From the NCBI RefSeq assembly GCF_963678635.1, contig NC_087063.1:29526599-29586598 (forward strand): a stretch of 60,000 nucleotides of DNA. Reading direction: 5' to 3'. Positions 1 through 11,375 of the stretch are shown here, piece by piece (within the stretch, counting starts at the first letter, position 1; each line of letters begins with the position of its first letter). The notes beneath the pieces were generated by a model. That model did no database searches, was not told the origin of the DNA, and saw nothing but the letters and a program-made list of their open reading frames with translations. The position numbers were made by a program, and so were the translations under genes. Source of the DNA: Symsagittifera roscoffensis (Eukaryota; Xenacoelomorpha; Acoela; Convolutidae).

Positions 1-3000
1 TGCTTGGTTTCATTTTGAACAAGAATATCCTGTTTAAAATGTCTTGTGAAAAAACTGCAATTTTAAAAACGCAAAATCATAGATTTACATAAAGGAGGAA
101 AAATGACTGATCCAAACCGTTATCGCCCCGGCGAGTTGTTTGAACAAATTTATCATTAAAACTAAAATTAACTCTTTCAACCAAATCAATTTCCGGATAA
201 AGCCACTCATGTATCTATGCTATCACAAAAATAACAGTTTATTTACTCAAAAATCAATCAAGAAAAAACAAAACATCTATGCCTCTTTTGTTTATCTACT
301 TTCAATAAGGTTATTGATGAAATTCTCGCAACCGGTAACAGCAAGTTTTTGCAGGAAATTGGGTTGTTGATCAAAGAGCTACTTCAAAAATAGAAAAAAA
401 GTTGCTCAAAAGTGTTTTTTTTTCGTATCATCATTTAAAAAAACAACTTGCGGTGTGGGACAATTTTTCAGCTGCTTTATATCAATGATCGGACTAATTA
501 TTTATTGAAATGAAACTTTCTGCAAGCGATCGACTGGTCTTTTTATTTCATCGTTCAAAAACGCAACCAGTGGTGTGCCAATTTTTTTGTTCCTGCTTTA
601 ATTGAATGATCTAATGGGTCATTTACACTACCGTGAAGGAAAATTTTGCTGACCTTTCTGAAAATTGATGATAAATGCAAAGCTGGCAACCAGACTATTA
701 GCACCGGAATATATAATTAAATAGAATTTTGTATTAAAAAATGCTCTGGAAAACGAAACCATTCAATGAAAGATGAAAAAATTTTCCGTTACAACAAATT
801 CAAGCAATCAAGTTAATTGATGGAATTGAAATTGTAGTTCAACAATCTTGTACTTAATAAATAACATGAGTTGGACAAATTCGAAAGTGTTTTACTTTGT
901 GCTCAAATTTTTGTTCAAAAACTTCTTTTTTTTCAATTTCGAGCGAAAATTCAGTGTCATTGATTTTGTGCGAGATATTAGTCTATAGGTACACATGATT
1001 GGAAAATGTAAAAAACGCTGATAGCTCAACCAAAATCTGTCGTGTACTTTTCCTTTGAAAAAAGTTTGTCCACTTATAGCAGGTTCCAAATCAAAGGATA
1101 GGACCTCAACCAAACAGGTTGGAATAATGTAGTGACCACGCTTTGTGACCACACTTCTATTTTTAATAAGAGGTACTCAAGGGTGAGTAACTCTTCCAAA
1201 TAAGTGAACTTAAACAAAACGCTTTTGTGAAAACGACTAACTAAGTTCATGACTAAAAAACCAAATTAACATAAATTTATAAAATGTAAATCATACTTTG
1301 CAGTATATAGATCATACACAACAACAAAGACGAACATACACAGACTAGATGATCCCATCACACTCGCACAAAAGAATGGCTAAACACAACCGACATGCCG
1401 TCCACAATCACGACTCAAAAGATTTAGAGTACGACTTGACTTCGCAGAAAAGGACTTCATTGAACTAGACCAATGACCACCTCGATGCTCAAGTATACGT
1501 ACAGATCCGAGTTACAAGGCATCCCTTCCAAACACGATCTTCACGCCATTCCCAGACGAGGCTACACACAAAACAGTCCTCTACTAATACAGAAAAACCT
1601 GACATAGCAAACGATCTTGAAATCGGATTGATTTCATTGGGGATCACAGTCGTTGTCGAATGACGAAACAATAACTTCGCATCCCTGATTCCAGCGTCCT
1701 GGAACGTTCTTCCTCAAATGGAACCGGATAAGGAAATGATGTTCGCCAAATACCAACGTTCATCATCCATCCTTCAAATTGCAGAGAAGAAAGATAGTTC
1801 TAAAAAACTCTGTAAGCCCCGGATGGGTGGAACCTGATCTAAACTACATTTTATTATTGGATAAATTAGATATTTTACCACTGTAAAATATTTAATATTA
1901 ACCAATCATAATCCATCCAACTAACAACCCACTTATTTGTAAGTGCTGATATTACTTGTAATTTCAGCACCAGAGAGATTTGAATTTAACTTAGAAATTA
2001 GTTGCCTCTCCAAGAGAACTTCAGCTGCCGCAATAAGCCAGTATACTCTAGATCTATTGAGCCTAGCAGAGACTAGTTAAACACCCTGAGACTAGTAGAT
2101 ATAAGAGTAAGATTAGGATCGGTATTAGACTAAGAAGTTGCACGAATCTATCCGGTCGAAAATAAGATAGCGTGACGAGCAGACGGTGTACCCTATCCGA
2201 AATTACTCTATGAGTTAACCAAAAGGATCTAACTCATTTCTTTCAAAGTATGTAAAGAAAACCTAATGGAGAGAAAAACTGGAGATGTTTTTTTTTCCGA
2301 GTGTGCTAATGTTGAGTAACCATCAAGACTCATTATGCTCACTTGTTCCTTTCGTTCGATAAATTCTTAATATTTTTATGTCTAAGTATTTTGCAAGCGC
2401 TTGGTATAATTGCACCAGGGAATCAGAAATCAAAAGAACCGAAAACAAGTTAGGTTAAAACAAAAGCGATTGTTGTCTGTCGAAAGCGACATGAAATTAA
2501 CAACAAATGAGAGTCTATGCAACAGAGGGAAAATATACCAAACCTTGTTCTGATGAGAACTACAGCATATTCAACAATTTTTTTCTGCAGTTTATAAGAT
2601 TCACGACTTCAGATTTTTTTTTTCAACAAAACCATTGAATATCAAAAGCGCATGAAATTTTTGAAGTAAAACTTTTTTGCCATCAAAAAGAAACGTCTGT
2701 CTAAGGATACTGATAGAGCATGAAATTGATAAGCAAAACTGCAGTGTGTTTCAAAAACGCGTATTATCGTTTTAACTGATAATGAGGTATGTTCCAAAAA
2801 CGTGTATAATGGATTTATTTGATCATATAGAAATGAAAAAAATATATGTATAACCAAAAACAAACTTTTTTTTTTTTTACAAATCCAGACTGTCAATTCA
2901 ATGTCACGCTATTTAATTTCATCATAGTTTATTTAGGAGAATAATATTATACAGACAGGTAAACAATAAACCGCATGTACAAATCAAACCCACCAAGGAT

Positions 3001-3171
3001 CATGCAAAAAGCTATGCAGCTTATCGAGGCATGACCCTGAAAAAACCTATGACAGAAGTTGCGAGATAGTATCCGACTTTATGATTCAAAAAAAAATCTA
3101 GAATATCTCCATTATCTTTAAGAAACAAAGAAAACAATTTTTTGAAATTTTTTTATCTGAAACTTTCTACT

Positions 3172-3300
3172 GGCCATCATGGCTGTCCTAATTTAATGAT
3201 GGTCACGCTACCTGCTTGTTTTCGTTTTGAAAAAGGTATGCTCTATAAAATTTTTCGCGAAGAAACTGCAATTTGAAAACTGCAAAATTATAGATATACA
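3172..3300 (+). repeat. Diverged internal copy of the unit head
   Basis: The run GGCCATCATGG, then TTTAATGATGGTCACGCTACCTGCTTG, then a GAAACTGCAATTTGAAAA-like tail parallels the unit head at 4181-4310 (GGCCATCGTGG, TTTAATGGTTACGCTCCCTGCTTGG, AAAACTGCAATTTTAAAA). Each 4.2-kb unit therefore has two related heads about 1 kb apart. The same segment recurs in copy 2 near 7387-7515, and a weaker echo lies near 12110-12165. Confidence 0.6.
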
Positions 3301-3448
3301 TTAATAAAGAAAACGACAGATACAAATCTTAATCTGATGAAATTTACGGCATAACCATTAACTCGTATTTCATTTTAAAATTTTTATGACTACAAGATGG
3401 AGTCATATAGTGATGTTTTTCCGAAACTTCAGATTTTAACTGTTTTTT

Positions 3449-3866
3449 GTTCCGAATTTCAATACGAAAGTAACGGAATATTTGTATTCGGGGTGATTTT
3501 TTTTTCTTCAGACGAATATCGACTTTTTAACTAGCCCTTTTTGTCGGAATTTTTTATATCATTCGAAAAGTATTGTTGTCCTGAGCTTAAATTTGAAAAG
3601 ATATTTCAGCTGCGATGTTTTTTGGAAAGTTATGGGGGTTTAAATATTGGCATTTTGGCCAATGGGACAATTAATGCGCGATATATTTCGCACTTTTAAA
3701 GCGTAAACGGAGATTTAATCCGTTCTGGAAATCGTTCCAATTTGGTTGAAATAAGCTTATTTGTCATAATTGTTTGTTACTAGCAGCGAAATTTATTCTT
3801 TTGTACTTTATAGGGCATGTGGGGGGATGATTTTCATAAAAAAGTTCAAATTTCAAAAAAAAATTT
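3449..3866 (+). repeat. Repeat family A, copy in unit 1
   Basis: An interspersed repeat of about 400 bp. Recognisable landmarks are a GGAATATTTG...GGGGTG start, TTTTTAACTAGCC, GATATATTTCGCAC, a GGAGATTTAATCCGT core, ATCGTTCCAA and a G-rich end. The same landmarks occur at 7664-8079, 11590-11830 (reverse), 28440-28515 (reverse), 28819-29215, 29325-29709 (reverse), 39460-39860, and in part near 59160-59260 and 59560-59660. It has no coding capacity and is of unknown origin. Confidence 0.75.
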
Positions 3867-3939
3867 CATTTTGTTTTATTACATTCAATTTTTTCATGTT
3901 ATTACTGCTCCATAAAACTTAAAAGGCAGTCAGAACACT

Positions 3940-3954
3940 CAGGGCTTCGCCCTG
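3940..3954. other. Perfect CAGGGC-TTC-GCCCTG hairpin
   Basis: Six-base-pair inverted repeat around a TTC loop, followed by ATACGAGC and GTCTT. Diverged versions of this hairpin and its flank occur at 8155-8169, near 20303-20330, 36968-36990 (reverse), 39411-39435 and 39905-39937, often beside family-A sequence. It looks like a conserved part of a mobile or satellite repeat. Confidence 0.6.
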
Positions 3955-4184
3955 ATACGAGCGGTCTTATTTTTGTTTGAAAACCATTGAATGTCAAAAA
4001 CGCATTAAGGTTGACGAAACAAAGTCCTTTTTGCAATCAAAGGGACACGTCTGTCTGATGATAATGATGAAGCATGAACTTGATAAAGAAAAGTGTAGTT
4101 GGTTCTAAAACATGTTTAATTGATTTGACTGATAATATGGAAATGGAAAATTTTATAGCCCACAAAAAAATTGTCTACAGGCCA

Positions 4185-4224
4185 TCGTGGTTGGCGTAGT
4201 TTAATGGTTACGCTCCCTGCTTGG
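4185..4224 (+). repeat. tRNA-like D-arm segment (SINE-like head)
   Basis: TGGCGTAGTTTAATGGTTA fits a tRNA D-arm and A-box, and GCGT can pair with ACGC as a four-base D-stem at tRNA-like spacing. The sequence after it keeps no B-box (GGTTCGA) and no closable anticodon or acceptor stem, so it is not a tRNA gene. A degenerate tRNA-derived SINE head is the best guess. It recurs at 8400-8439. Confidence 0.35.
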
Positions 4225-7200
4225 TTTCATTTTGAACAAGAATATCCTGTTTAAAATGTCTTGTGAAAAAACTGCAATTTTAAAAACGCAAAATCATAGA
4301 TTTACATAAAGGAGGAAAAATGACTGATCCAAACCGTTATCGCCCCGGCGAGTTGTTTGAACAAATTTATCATTAAAACTAAAATTAACTCTTTCAACCA
4401 AATCAATTTCCGGATAAAGCCACTCATGTATCTATGCTATCACAAAAATAACAGTTTATTTACTTAAAAATCAATCAAGAAAAAACAATACATCTATGCC
4501 TCTTTTGTTTATCTACTTTCAATAAGGTTATTGATGAAATTCTCGCAACCGGTAACAGCAAGTTTTTGCAGGAAATTGGGTTGTTGATCAAAGAGCTACT
4601 TCAAAAATAGAAAAAAAGTTGCTCAAAAGTGTTTTTTTTTCGTATCATCATTTAAAAAAACAACTTGCGGTGTGGGACAATTTTTCAGCTGCTTTATATC
4701 AATGATCGGACTAATTATTTATTGAAATGAAACTTTCTGCAAGCGATCGACTGGTCTTTTTATTTCATCGTTCAAAAACGCAACCAGTGGTGTGCCAATT
4801 TTTTTGTTCCTGCTTTAATTGAATGATCTAATGGGTCATTTACACTACCGTGAAGGAAAATTTTGCTGACCTTTCTGAAAATTGATGATAAATGCAAAGC
4901 TGGCAACCAGACTATTAGCACCGGAATATATAATTAAATAGAATTTTGTATTAAAAAATGCTCTGGAAAACGAAACCATTCAATGAAAGATGAAAAAATT
5001 TTCCGTTACAACAAATTCAAGCAATCAAGTTAATTGATGGATCTGAAATTGTAGTTCAACAATCTTGTACTTAATAAATAACATGAGTTGGACAAATTCG
5101 AAAGTGTTTTACTTTGTGCTCAAATTTTTGTTCAAAAACTTCTTTTTTTTCAATTTCGAGCGAAAATTCAGTGTCATTGATTTTGTGCGAGATATTAGTC
5201 TATAGGTACACATGATTGGAAAATGTAAAAAACGCTGATAGCTCAACCAAAATCTGTCGTGTACTTTTCCTTTGAAAAAAGTTTGTCCACTTATAGCAGG
5301 TTCCAAATCAAAGGATAGGACCTCAACCAAACAGGTTGGAATAATGTAGTGACCACGCTTTGTGACCACACTTCTATTTTTAATAAGAGGTACTCAAGGG
5401 TGAGTAACTCTTCCAAATAAGTGAACTTAAACAAAACGCTTTTGTGAAAACGACTAACTAAGTTCATGACTAAAAAACCAAATTAACATAAATTTATAAA
5501 ATGTAAATCATACTTTGCAGTATATAGATCATACACAACAACAAAGACGAACATACACAGACTAGATGATCCCATCACACTCGCACAAAGGAATGGCTAA
5601 ACACAACCGACATGCCGTCCACAATCACGACTCAAAAGATTTAGAGTACGACTTGACTTCGCAGAAAAGGACTTCATTGAACTAGACCAATGACCACCTC
5701 GATGCTCAAGTATACGTACAGATCCGAGTTACAAGGCATCCCTTCCAAACACAATCTTCACGCCATTCCCAGACGAGGCTACACACAAAACAGTCCTCTA
5801 CTAATACAGAAAAACCTGACTTAGCAAACGATCTTGAAATCGGATTGATTTCATTGGGGATCACAGTCGTTGTCGAATGACGAAACAATAACTTCGCATC
5901 CCTGATTCCAGCGTCCTGGAACGTTCTTCCTCAAATGGAACCGGATAAGAAAATGATGTTCGCCAAATACCAACGTTCATCATCCATCCTTCAAATTGCA
6001 GAGAAGAAAGATAGTTCTAAAAAACTCTGTAAGCCCCGGATGGGTGGAACCTGATCTAAACTACATTTTATTATTGGATAAATTAGATATTTTACCACTG
6101 TAAAATATTTAATATTAACCAATCATAATCCATCCAACTAACAACCCACTTATTTGTAAGTGCTGATATTACTTGTAATTTCAGCACCAGAGAGATTTGA
6201 ATTTAACTTAGAAATTAGTTGCCTCTCCAAGAGAACTTCAGCTGCCGCAATAAGCCAGTATACTCTAGATCTATTGAGCCTAGCAGAGACTAGTTAAACA
6301 CCCTGAGACTAGTAGATATAAGAGTAAGATTAGGATCGGTATTAGACTAAGAAGTTGCACGAATCTATCCGGTCGAAAATAAGATAGCGTGACGAGCAGA
6401 CGGTGTACCCTATCCGAAATTACTCTATGAGTTAACCAAAAGGATCTAACTCATTTCTTTCAAAGTATGTAAAGAAAACCTAATGGAGAGAAAAACTGGA
6501 GATGTTTTTTTTTCCGAGTGTGCTAATGTTGAGTAACCATCAAGACTCATTATGCTCACTTGTTCCTTTCGTTCGATAAATTCTTAATAGTTTTATGTCT
6601 AAGTATTTTGCAAGCGCTTGGTATAATTGCACCAGGGAATCAGAAATCAAAAGAACCGAAAACAAGTTAGGTTAAAACAAAAGCGATTGTTGTCTGTCGA
6701 AAGCGACATGAAATTAACAACAAATGAGAGTCTATGCAACAGAGGGAAAATATACCAAACCTTGTTCTGATGAGAACTACAGCATATTCAACAATTTTTT
6801 TCTGCAGTTTATAAGATTCACGACTTCAGATTTTTTTTTCAACAAAACCATTGAATATCAAAAGCGCATGAAATTTTTGAAGTAAAACTTTTTTGCCATC
6901 AAAAAGAAACGTCTGTCTAAGGATACTGATAGAGCATGAAATTGATAAGCAAAACTGCAGTGTGTTTCAAAAACGCGTATTATCGTTTTAACTGATAATG
7001 AGGTATGTTCCAAAAACGTGTATAATGGATTTAACTGATCATATAGAAATGAAAAAAACATATGTATAACCAAAAACAAACTTTTTTTTTTTTACAAATC
7101 CAGACTGTCAATTCAATGTCACGCTATTTAATTTCATCATAGTTTATTTAGGAGAGTAATATTATACAGACAGGTAAACAATAAACCGCATGTACAAATC

Positions 7201-7663
7201 AAACCCACCAAGGATCATGCAAAAAGCTATGCAGCTTATCGAGGCATGACCCTGAAAAAACCTATGACAGAAGTTGCGAGATAGTATCCGACTTTATGAT
7301 TCAAAAAAAAATCTAGAATATCTCCATTATCTTTAAGAAACAAAGAAAACAATTTTTTGAAATTTTTTTATCTGAAACTTTCTACTGGCCATCATGGCTG
7401 TCCTAATTTAATGATGGTCACGCTACCTGCTTGTTTTCGTTTTGAAAAAGGTATGCTCTATAAAATTTTTCGCGAAGAAACTGCAATTTGAAAACTGCAA
7501 AATTATAGATATACATTAATAAAGAAAACGACAGATACAAATCTTAATCTGATGAAATTTACGGCATAACCATTAACTCGTATTTCATTTTAAAATTTTT
7601 ATGACTACAAGATGGAGTCATATAGTGATGTTTTTCCGAAACTTCAGATTTTAACTGTTTTTT

Positions 7664-8079
7664 GTTCCGAATTTCAATACGAAAGTAACGGAATATTTGT
7701 ATTCGGGGTGATTTTTTTTTCTTCAGACGAATATCGACTTTTTAACTAGCCCTTTTTGTCGGAATTTTTTATATCATTCGAAAAGTATTGTTGTCCTGAG
7801 CTTAAATTTGAAAAGATATTTCAGCTGCGATGTTTTTTGGAAAGTTATGGGGGTTTAAATATTGGCATTTTGGCCAATGGGACAATTAATGCGCGATATA
7901 TTTCGCACTTTTAAAGCGTAAACGGAGATTTAATCCGTTCTGGAAATCGTTCCAATTTGGTTGAAATAAGCTTATTTGTCATAATTGTTTGTTACTAGCA
8001 GCGAAATTTATTCTTTTGTACTTTATAGGGCATGTGGGGGGATGATTTTCATAAAAAAGTTCAAATTTCAAAAAAAAAT
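7664..8079 (+). repeat. Repeat family A, copy in unit 2
   Basis: Same segment as 3449-3866, duplicated with the 4.2-kb unit. Confidence 0.75.
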
Positions 8080-8154
8080 TTCATTTTGTTTTATTACATT
8101 CAATTTTTTCATGTTATTACTGCTCCATAAAACTTAAAAGGCAGTCAGAACACT

Positions 8155-8169
8155 CAGGGCTTCGCCCTG
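8155..8169. other. CAGGGC-TTC-GCCCTG hairpin, copy 2
   Basis: Second-unit copy of the hairpin at 3940-3954. Confidence 0.6.
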
Positions 8170-8399
8170 ATACGAGCGGTCTTATTTTTGTTTGAAAACC
8201 ATTGAATGTCAAAAACGCATTAAGGTTGACGAAACAAAGTCCTTTTTGCAATCAAAGGGACACGTCTGTCTGATGATAATGATGAAGCATGAACTTGATA
8301 AAGAAAAGTGTAGTTGGTTCTAAAACATGTTTAATTGATTTGACTGATAATATGGAAATGGAAAATTTTATAGCCCACAAAAAAATTTTCTACAGGCCA

Positions 8400-8439
8400 T
8401 CGTGGTTGGCGTAGTTTAATGGTTACGCTCCCTGCTTGG
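8400..8439 (+). repeat. tRNA-like D-arm segment, second copy
   Basis: Same D-arm-like sequence as 4185-4224, at the junction of unit 2 and truncated unit 3. Confidence 0.35.
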
Positions 8440-9334
8440 TTTCATTTTGAACAAGAATATACTGTTTAAAATGTCTTGTGAAAAAACTGCAATTTTAAAA
8501 ACGCAAAATCATAGATTTACATAAAGGAGGAAAAATGACTGATCCAAACCGTTATCGCTCCGGCGAGTTGTTTGAACAAATTTATCATTAAAACTAAAAT
8601 TAACTCTTTCAACCAATTCAGTTTCCGGATAAAGCCACTCATGTATCTATGTTATCACAAAAATAACAGTTTACTTACTCAAAAATCAATCGAGAAAAAA
8701 CAATACATCTATGCCTCTTTTGTTTATCTACTTTCAATAAGGTTATTGATGAAATTCTCGCAACCGGTAACAGCAAGTTTTTGCAGGAAATTGGGTTGTT
8801 GATCAAAGAGCTACTTCAAAAACAGAAAAAAAGTTGCTCAAAAGTGTTTTTTTTTCGTATCATTATTTAAAAATACAACTTGCGGTGTGGGACAATTTTT
8901 CAGCTGCTTTATATCAATGATCGGACTAATTATTTTTTGAAATGAAACTTTCTGCAAGCGATCGACTGGTCTTTTTATTTCATCGTTCAAAAACGCAACC
9001 AGTGGTGTGCGATTTTTTTTGTTCCTGCTTTAATTGAATGATCTAATGGGTCATCTACACTATAGTGAAGGAAAATTTTGCTGACCTTTTTGAAAATTGC
9101 AAAGTTGGCAACCAGACTATTAGCACCGGAATATATAATTAAATAGAATTTTGTATTAAAAAATGCTCTGGAAAACGAAACCATTCAATGAAAGATGAAA
9201 AAATTTTCCGTTACAACAAATTCAAGCAATCAAGTTAATTGATGGAATTGAAATTGTAGTTCAACAATCTTGTACTTAATAAATAACATGAGTTGGACAA
9301 ATTCGAAAGTGTTTTACTTTGTGCTCAAATTTTT
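8433..9334 (+). repeat. 4.2-kb tandem unit, truncated copy 3
   Basis: Matches roughly the first 915 bases of copies 1 and 2, then breaks off abruptly inside the GTGCTCAAATTTTTG stretch and continues into unrelated sequence. It is visibly more diverged than copies 1 and 2 are from each other, including a deletion of about 10 bases near 9098. This is what is expected at an array edge, where homogenisation is weak. Confidence 0.9.
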
Positions 9335-9849
9335 GTGCTCGAAGAATCACTTACACCACTGTCAAGTGATGTATATCACTCAGTAATATCAAAATTCAAA
9401 CACGCTGCTGAAAGAAGATAATTTTTGTAATTCTAGAACTTGGATTTTTAACACCGGAACATTTAATTAAAGGGAATTGGGAAAAAATGCTAGAAAACGT
9501 TGAAAAGTACTTTTACATTTCGTTGAAATAAAAAAATTCAGTTAGGAAAAAAATCAAATAGTCACGCAATTTGTTACAATTGAAAAAAAATTCAACGATT
9601 TTGAAACTGATTTCTGTTGTTTTCAATGCAAAATTCAAAAGAGACAAATAGTTGGGTAAACTATGTTAAGAGACAAAAAATACGCTCACAATTTTTTTTT
9701 GTGCTCAAAATTTTTTTTAGAATTTTTTTATTCAGCTTTATACCCAATTATGTGTTGTTTATGTACGGTATTTTTTCCAGGGATACACTTTGTATATAAT
9801 TCTAAACAAAATGCTGATGGTTAACAAAAATTGCCAGGTTTTAATTTTC
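9335..9849. other. AT-rich spacer after the array
   Basis: No gene seen. A short piece near 9450-9520 (ACACCGGAACATTTAATTAA, then AAAAAATGCT and GAAAACG) is a diverged echo of 697-760 in the 4.2-kb unit, suggesting an older degenerate unit beyond the array edge. Confidence 0.5.
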
Positions 9850-11375
9850 CATTACGAGGCCAAACTATGCACTGGATAGGAGCACAATGTATTCCAGAGA
9901 CAACTTTTTAAATATATTCCAAAATGTAAGTGAATTCCACTAACAAAATTTTAGTGGATTCCGCGTACAAATACGTGTAACATAAATTTTGTCGGCACAC
10001 TTGTTTTGTTGCGGATTCCGCAACAAGCTGATATAGCTGTTTGTTCTGGATTCCGCAACTGTAAGTGGATTCCGCAAAATGTAAGTGGAATCCGCAAATG
10101 TAAGTGGAATCCGCAAAATTTGTAAGCGGAATCAGCAGACTGTAAAGAAATTCAGAAAATTGCTTACTTGCATATGCACTTGCGGAATTTAAAAGCAAGG
10201 ATTTAACCATTGTCAGCGGAATCCACGAACAAATCTTAAAACATTGGTTAACTTAATCGATGGCTGTCACACTTTAGTAGTTGCGAGCAGTTTTTGGGAT
10301 CATAATTTTGGAAACACAACACCAAATAAATTCATTGGGTTAATTCGGTAATTGGGTTAACTCATTATTGGGTTGACATATGGCCAAATTAGGTCAGTGT
10401 TTGAGATTCAGTAATTGAGATTCAGTACTTCGGATTTTGTATTTAAGAATCAGTTTTTGCGAGCCTGAATTCAAATCATTTTGTTCACAGGCAGTAAATG
10501 ATCTATTTAACTAATTTGAATAAATTAGTATTTGATAAAAATTACCAAAACTTGAATTACAGCAGAATCAAGTTTTAAGTTCAAAAATACGAATAAATAA
10601 TCCTGAAACTGAATTCTGGTTTTGCACTTTTTTGTTTTTAATGAATGGCTTGAAATGAATTGATGAATAATTTACAGGAATTGAGATTGATGACAGGAAT
10701 TGAGATCGAAGTTAACCTTTGTAGGAAGTGAGATTGAAGTTGGATATGTTTGACAAGAATTGAAATGAGATCGATGACAGGAATTGAGATTGAAATTAAC
10801 CTTTGTAGGAAGTGAGATGGGTATATTTGTCAGGAATTGAGATCGAAGTTGGGTGTTTCGACAGGATTTGAGATCGAAGTTGTATGTTTGACAGGAACTG
10901 ATATCGAACGTTTGGCATTCCAACTGGAAGCTGATCAATTTATTATTTAAAAGATATAGTTTTAAACACTACTACTCATAGATATATGTAAGCGAAATCC
11001 GCAAACAAAATGCGGATTCCACTTACAGTTTACGGATTTTACTTACAATTTGCGTTTTCTCTTACAGTTTGCGGATTCCACATGCAGTTGCGGATTCCAC
11101 AACAGCTCAATTCAGCGATACACATGTCTCATTATTTGTTTTTGGATTCCACAAACTGTTCTGGATTCCGCAAATACGGTTGCGGATTTCGCAAATTTGC
11201 CTATTTTTGGCGCGATTTTGAACAGTACAGTGTTTTAGGTATTTGTTTGTGGAATCCAAAACAGCTGAGAAGATCAAAGAAATATAGCATTGTTGCGGGT
11301 TCCGCGACAAATCTGATTTGGGCTTGTTGCAGAATCCGCTTACAATGCACAGAATGCACAGTTTGGCCTCGTAAT
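9850..11375. mobile_element. Foldback-type DNA element with terminal inverted repeats
   Basis: CATTACGAGGCCAAACT begins at 9850 and its inverse ends at 11375; the outer 22 bases match at all but one position. Inside each arm are multiple copies of a motif close to GTAAGTGGATTCCGCAAA: forward at about 9922-10220 and inverted at about 10988-11345. A minisatellite lies between the arms. A three-base TTC on both sides could be a target duplication but is weak evidence. No transposase reading frame is present, so it would be non-autonomous. A related end occurs near 58795-58860. Clustered subterminal motifs are typical of hAT, Mutator-like and foldback elements; the superfamily cannot be fixed here. 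Confidence 0.75.
10672..10925 (+). repeat. Degenerate minisatellite (GACAGGAATTGAGATCGAAG)
   Basis: About eight irregular copies of a motif near GACAGGAATTGAGATCGAAG, interleaved with CCTTTGTAGGAAGTGAGAT segments. It occupies the loop between the inverted arms of the 9850-11375 element. Confidence 0.8.

Larger units (their letters stand above)
1..4217 (+). repeat. 4.2-kb tandem unit, copy 1
   Basis: The first bases of the window recur at 4218 and again at 8433, so this is one full unit of a direct tandem array; the window start cuts the array at an arbitrary phase. Copies 1 and 2 differ at only about a dozen positions I could spot plus homopolymer length changes. The unit is AT-rich and has no convincing gene. 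The short ORFs on either strand (for example 892-1152 minus) are repeated by virtue of the duplication and resemble no family I know. A stretch at about 1310-2230 is less AT-rich and could be a dead retroelement piece, but no motif supports this. The unit also carries a family-A repeat (3449-3866), a CAGGGC/GCCCTG hairpin, and two copies of its own head segment about 1 kb apart. Confidence 0.93.
4218..8432 (+). repeat. 4.2-kb tandem unit, copy 2
   Basis: Direct repeat of 1-4217 with a period of 4217 and near identity over the whole length. Visible differences include single substitutions near 4464, 5042, 5589, 5753, 5822, 5949, 6590 and 7035. Such low divergence means either recent duplication or continuing homogenisation. 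It holds the same internal parts as copy 1, shifted by about 4.2 kb. Confidence 0.93.

Noticed and set aside
140-370. 76-codon ORF repeated at 8572-8802 and suggestive of a gene family
   Set aside because: It is repeated only because the 4.2-kb unit is; copy 2 has a stop in it, and composition is that of AT-rich non-coding DNA.
892-1152. 86-codon minus ORF conserved in 5109-5369
   Set aside because: Identity comes from the young duplication, not selection; no domain or start context supports a gene.
4185-4260. Functional tRNA gene
   Set aside because: D-arm and A-box are good, but no B-box, T-arm or closable acceptor stem follows.
9920-11360. CRISPR-like array of 18-bp motifs
   Set aside because: Motifs are irregularly spaced, imperfect and inverted between arms within a TIR element of a eukaryotic genome.
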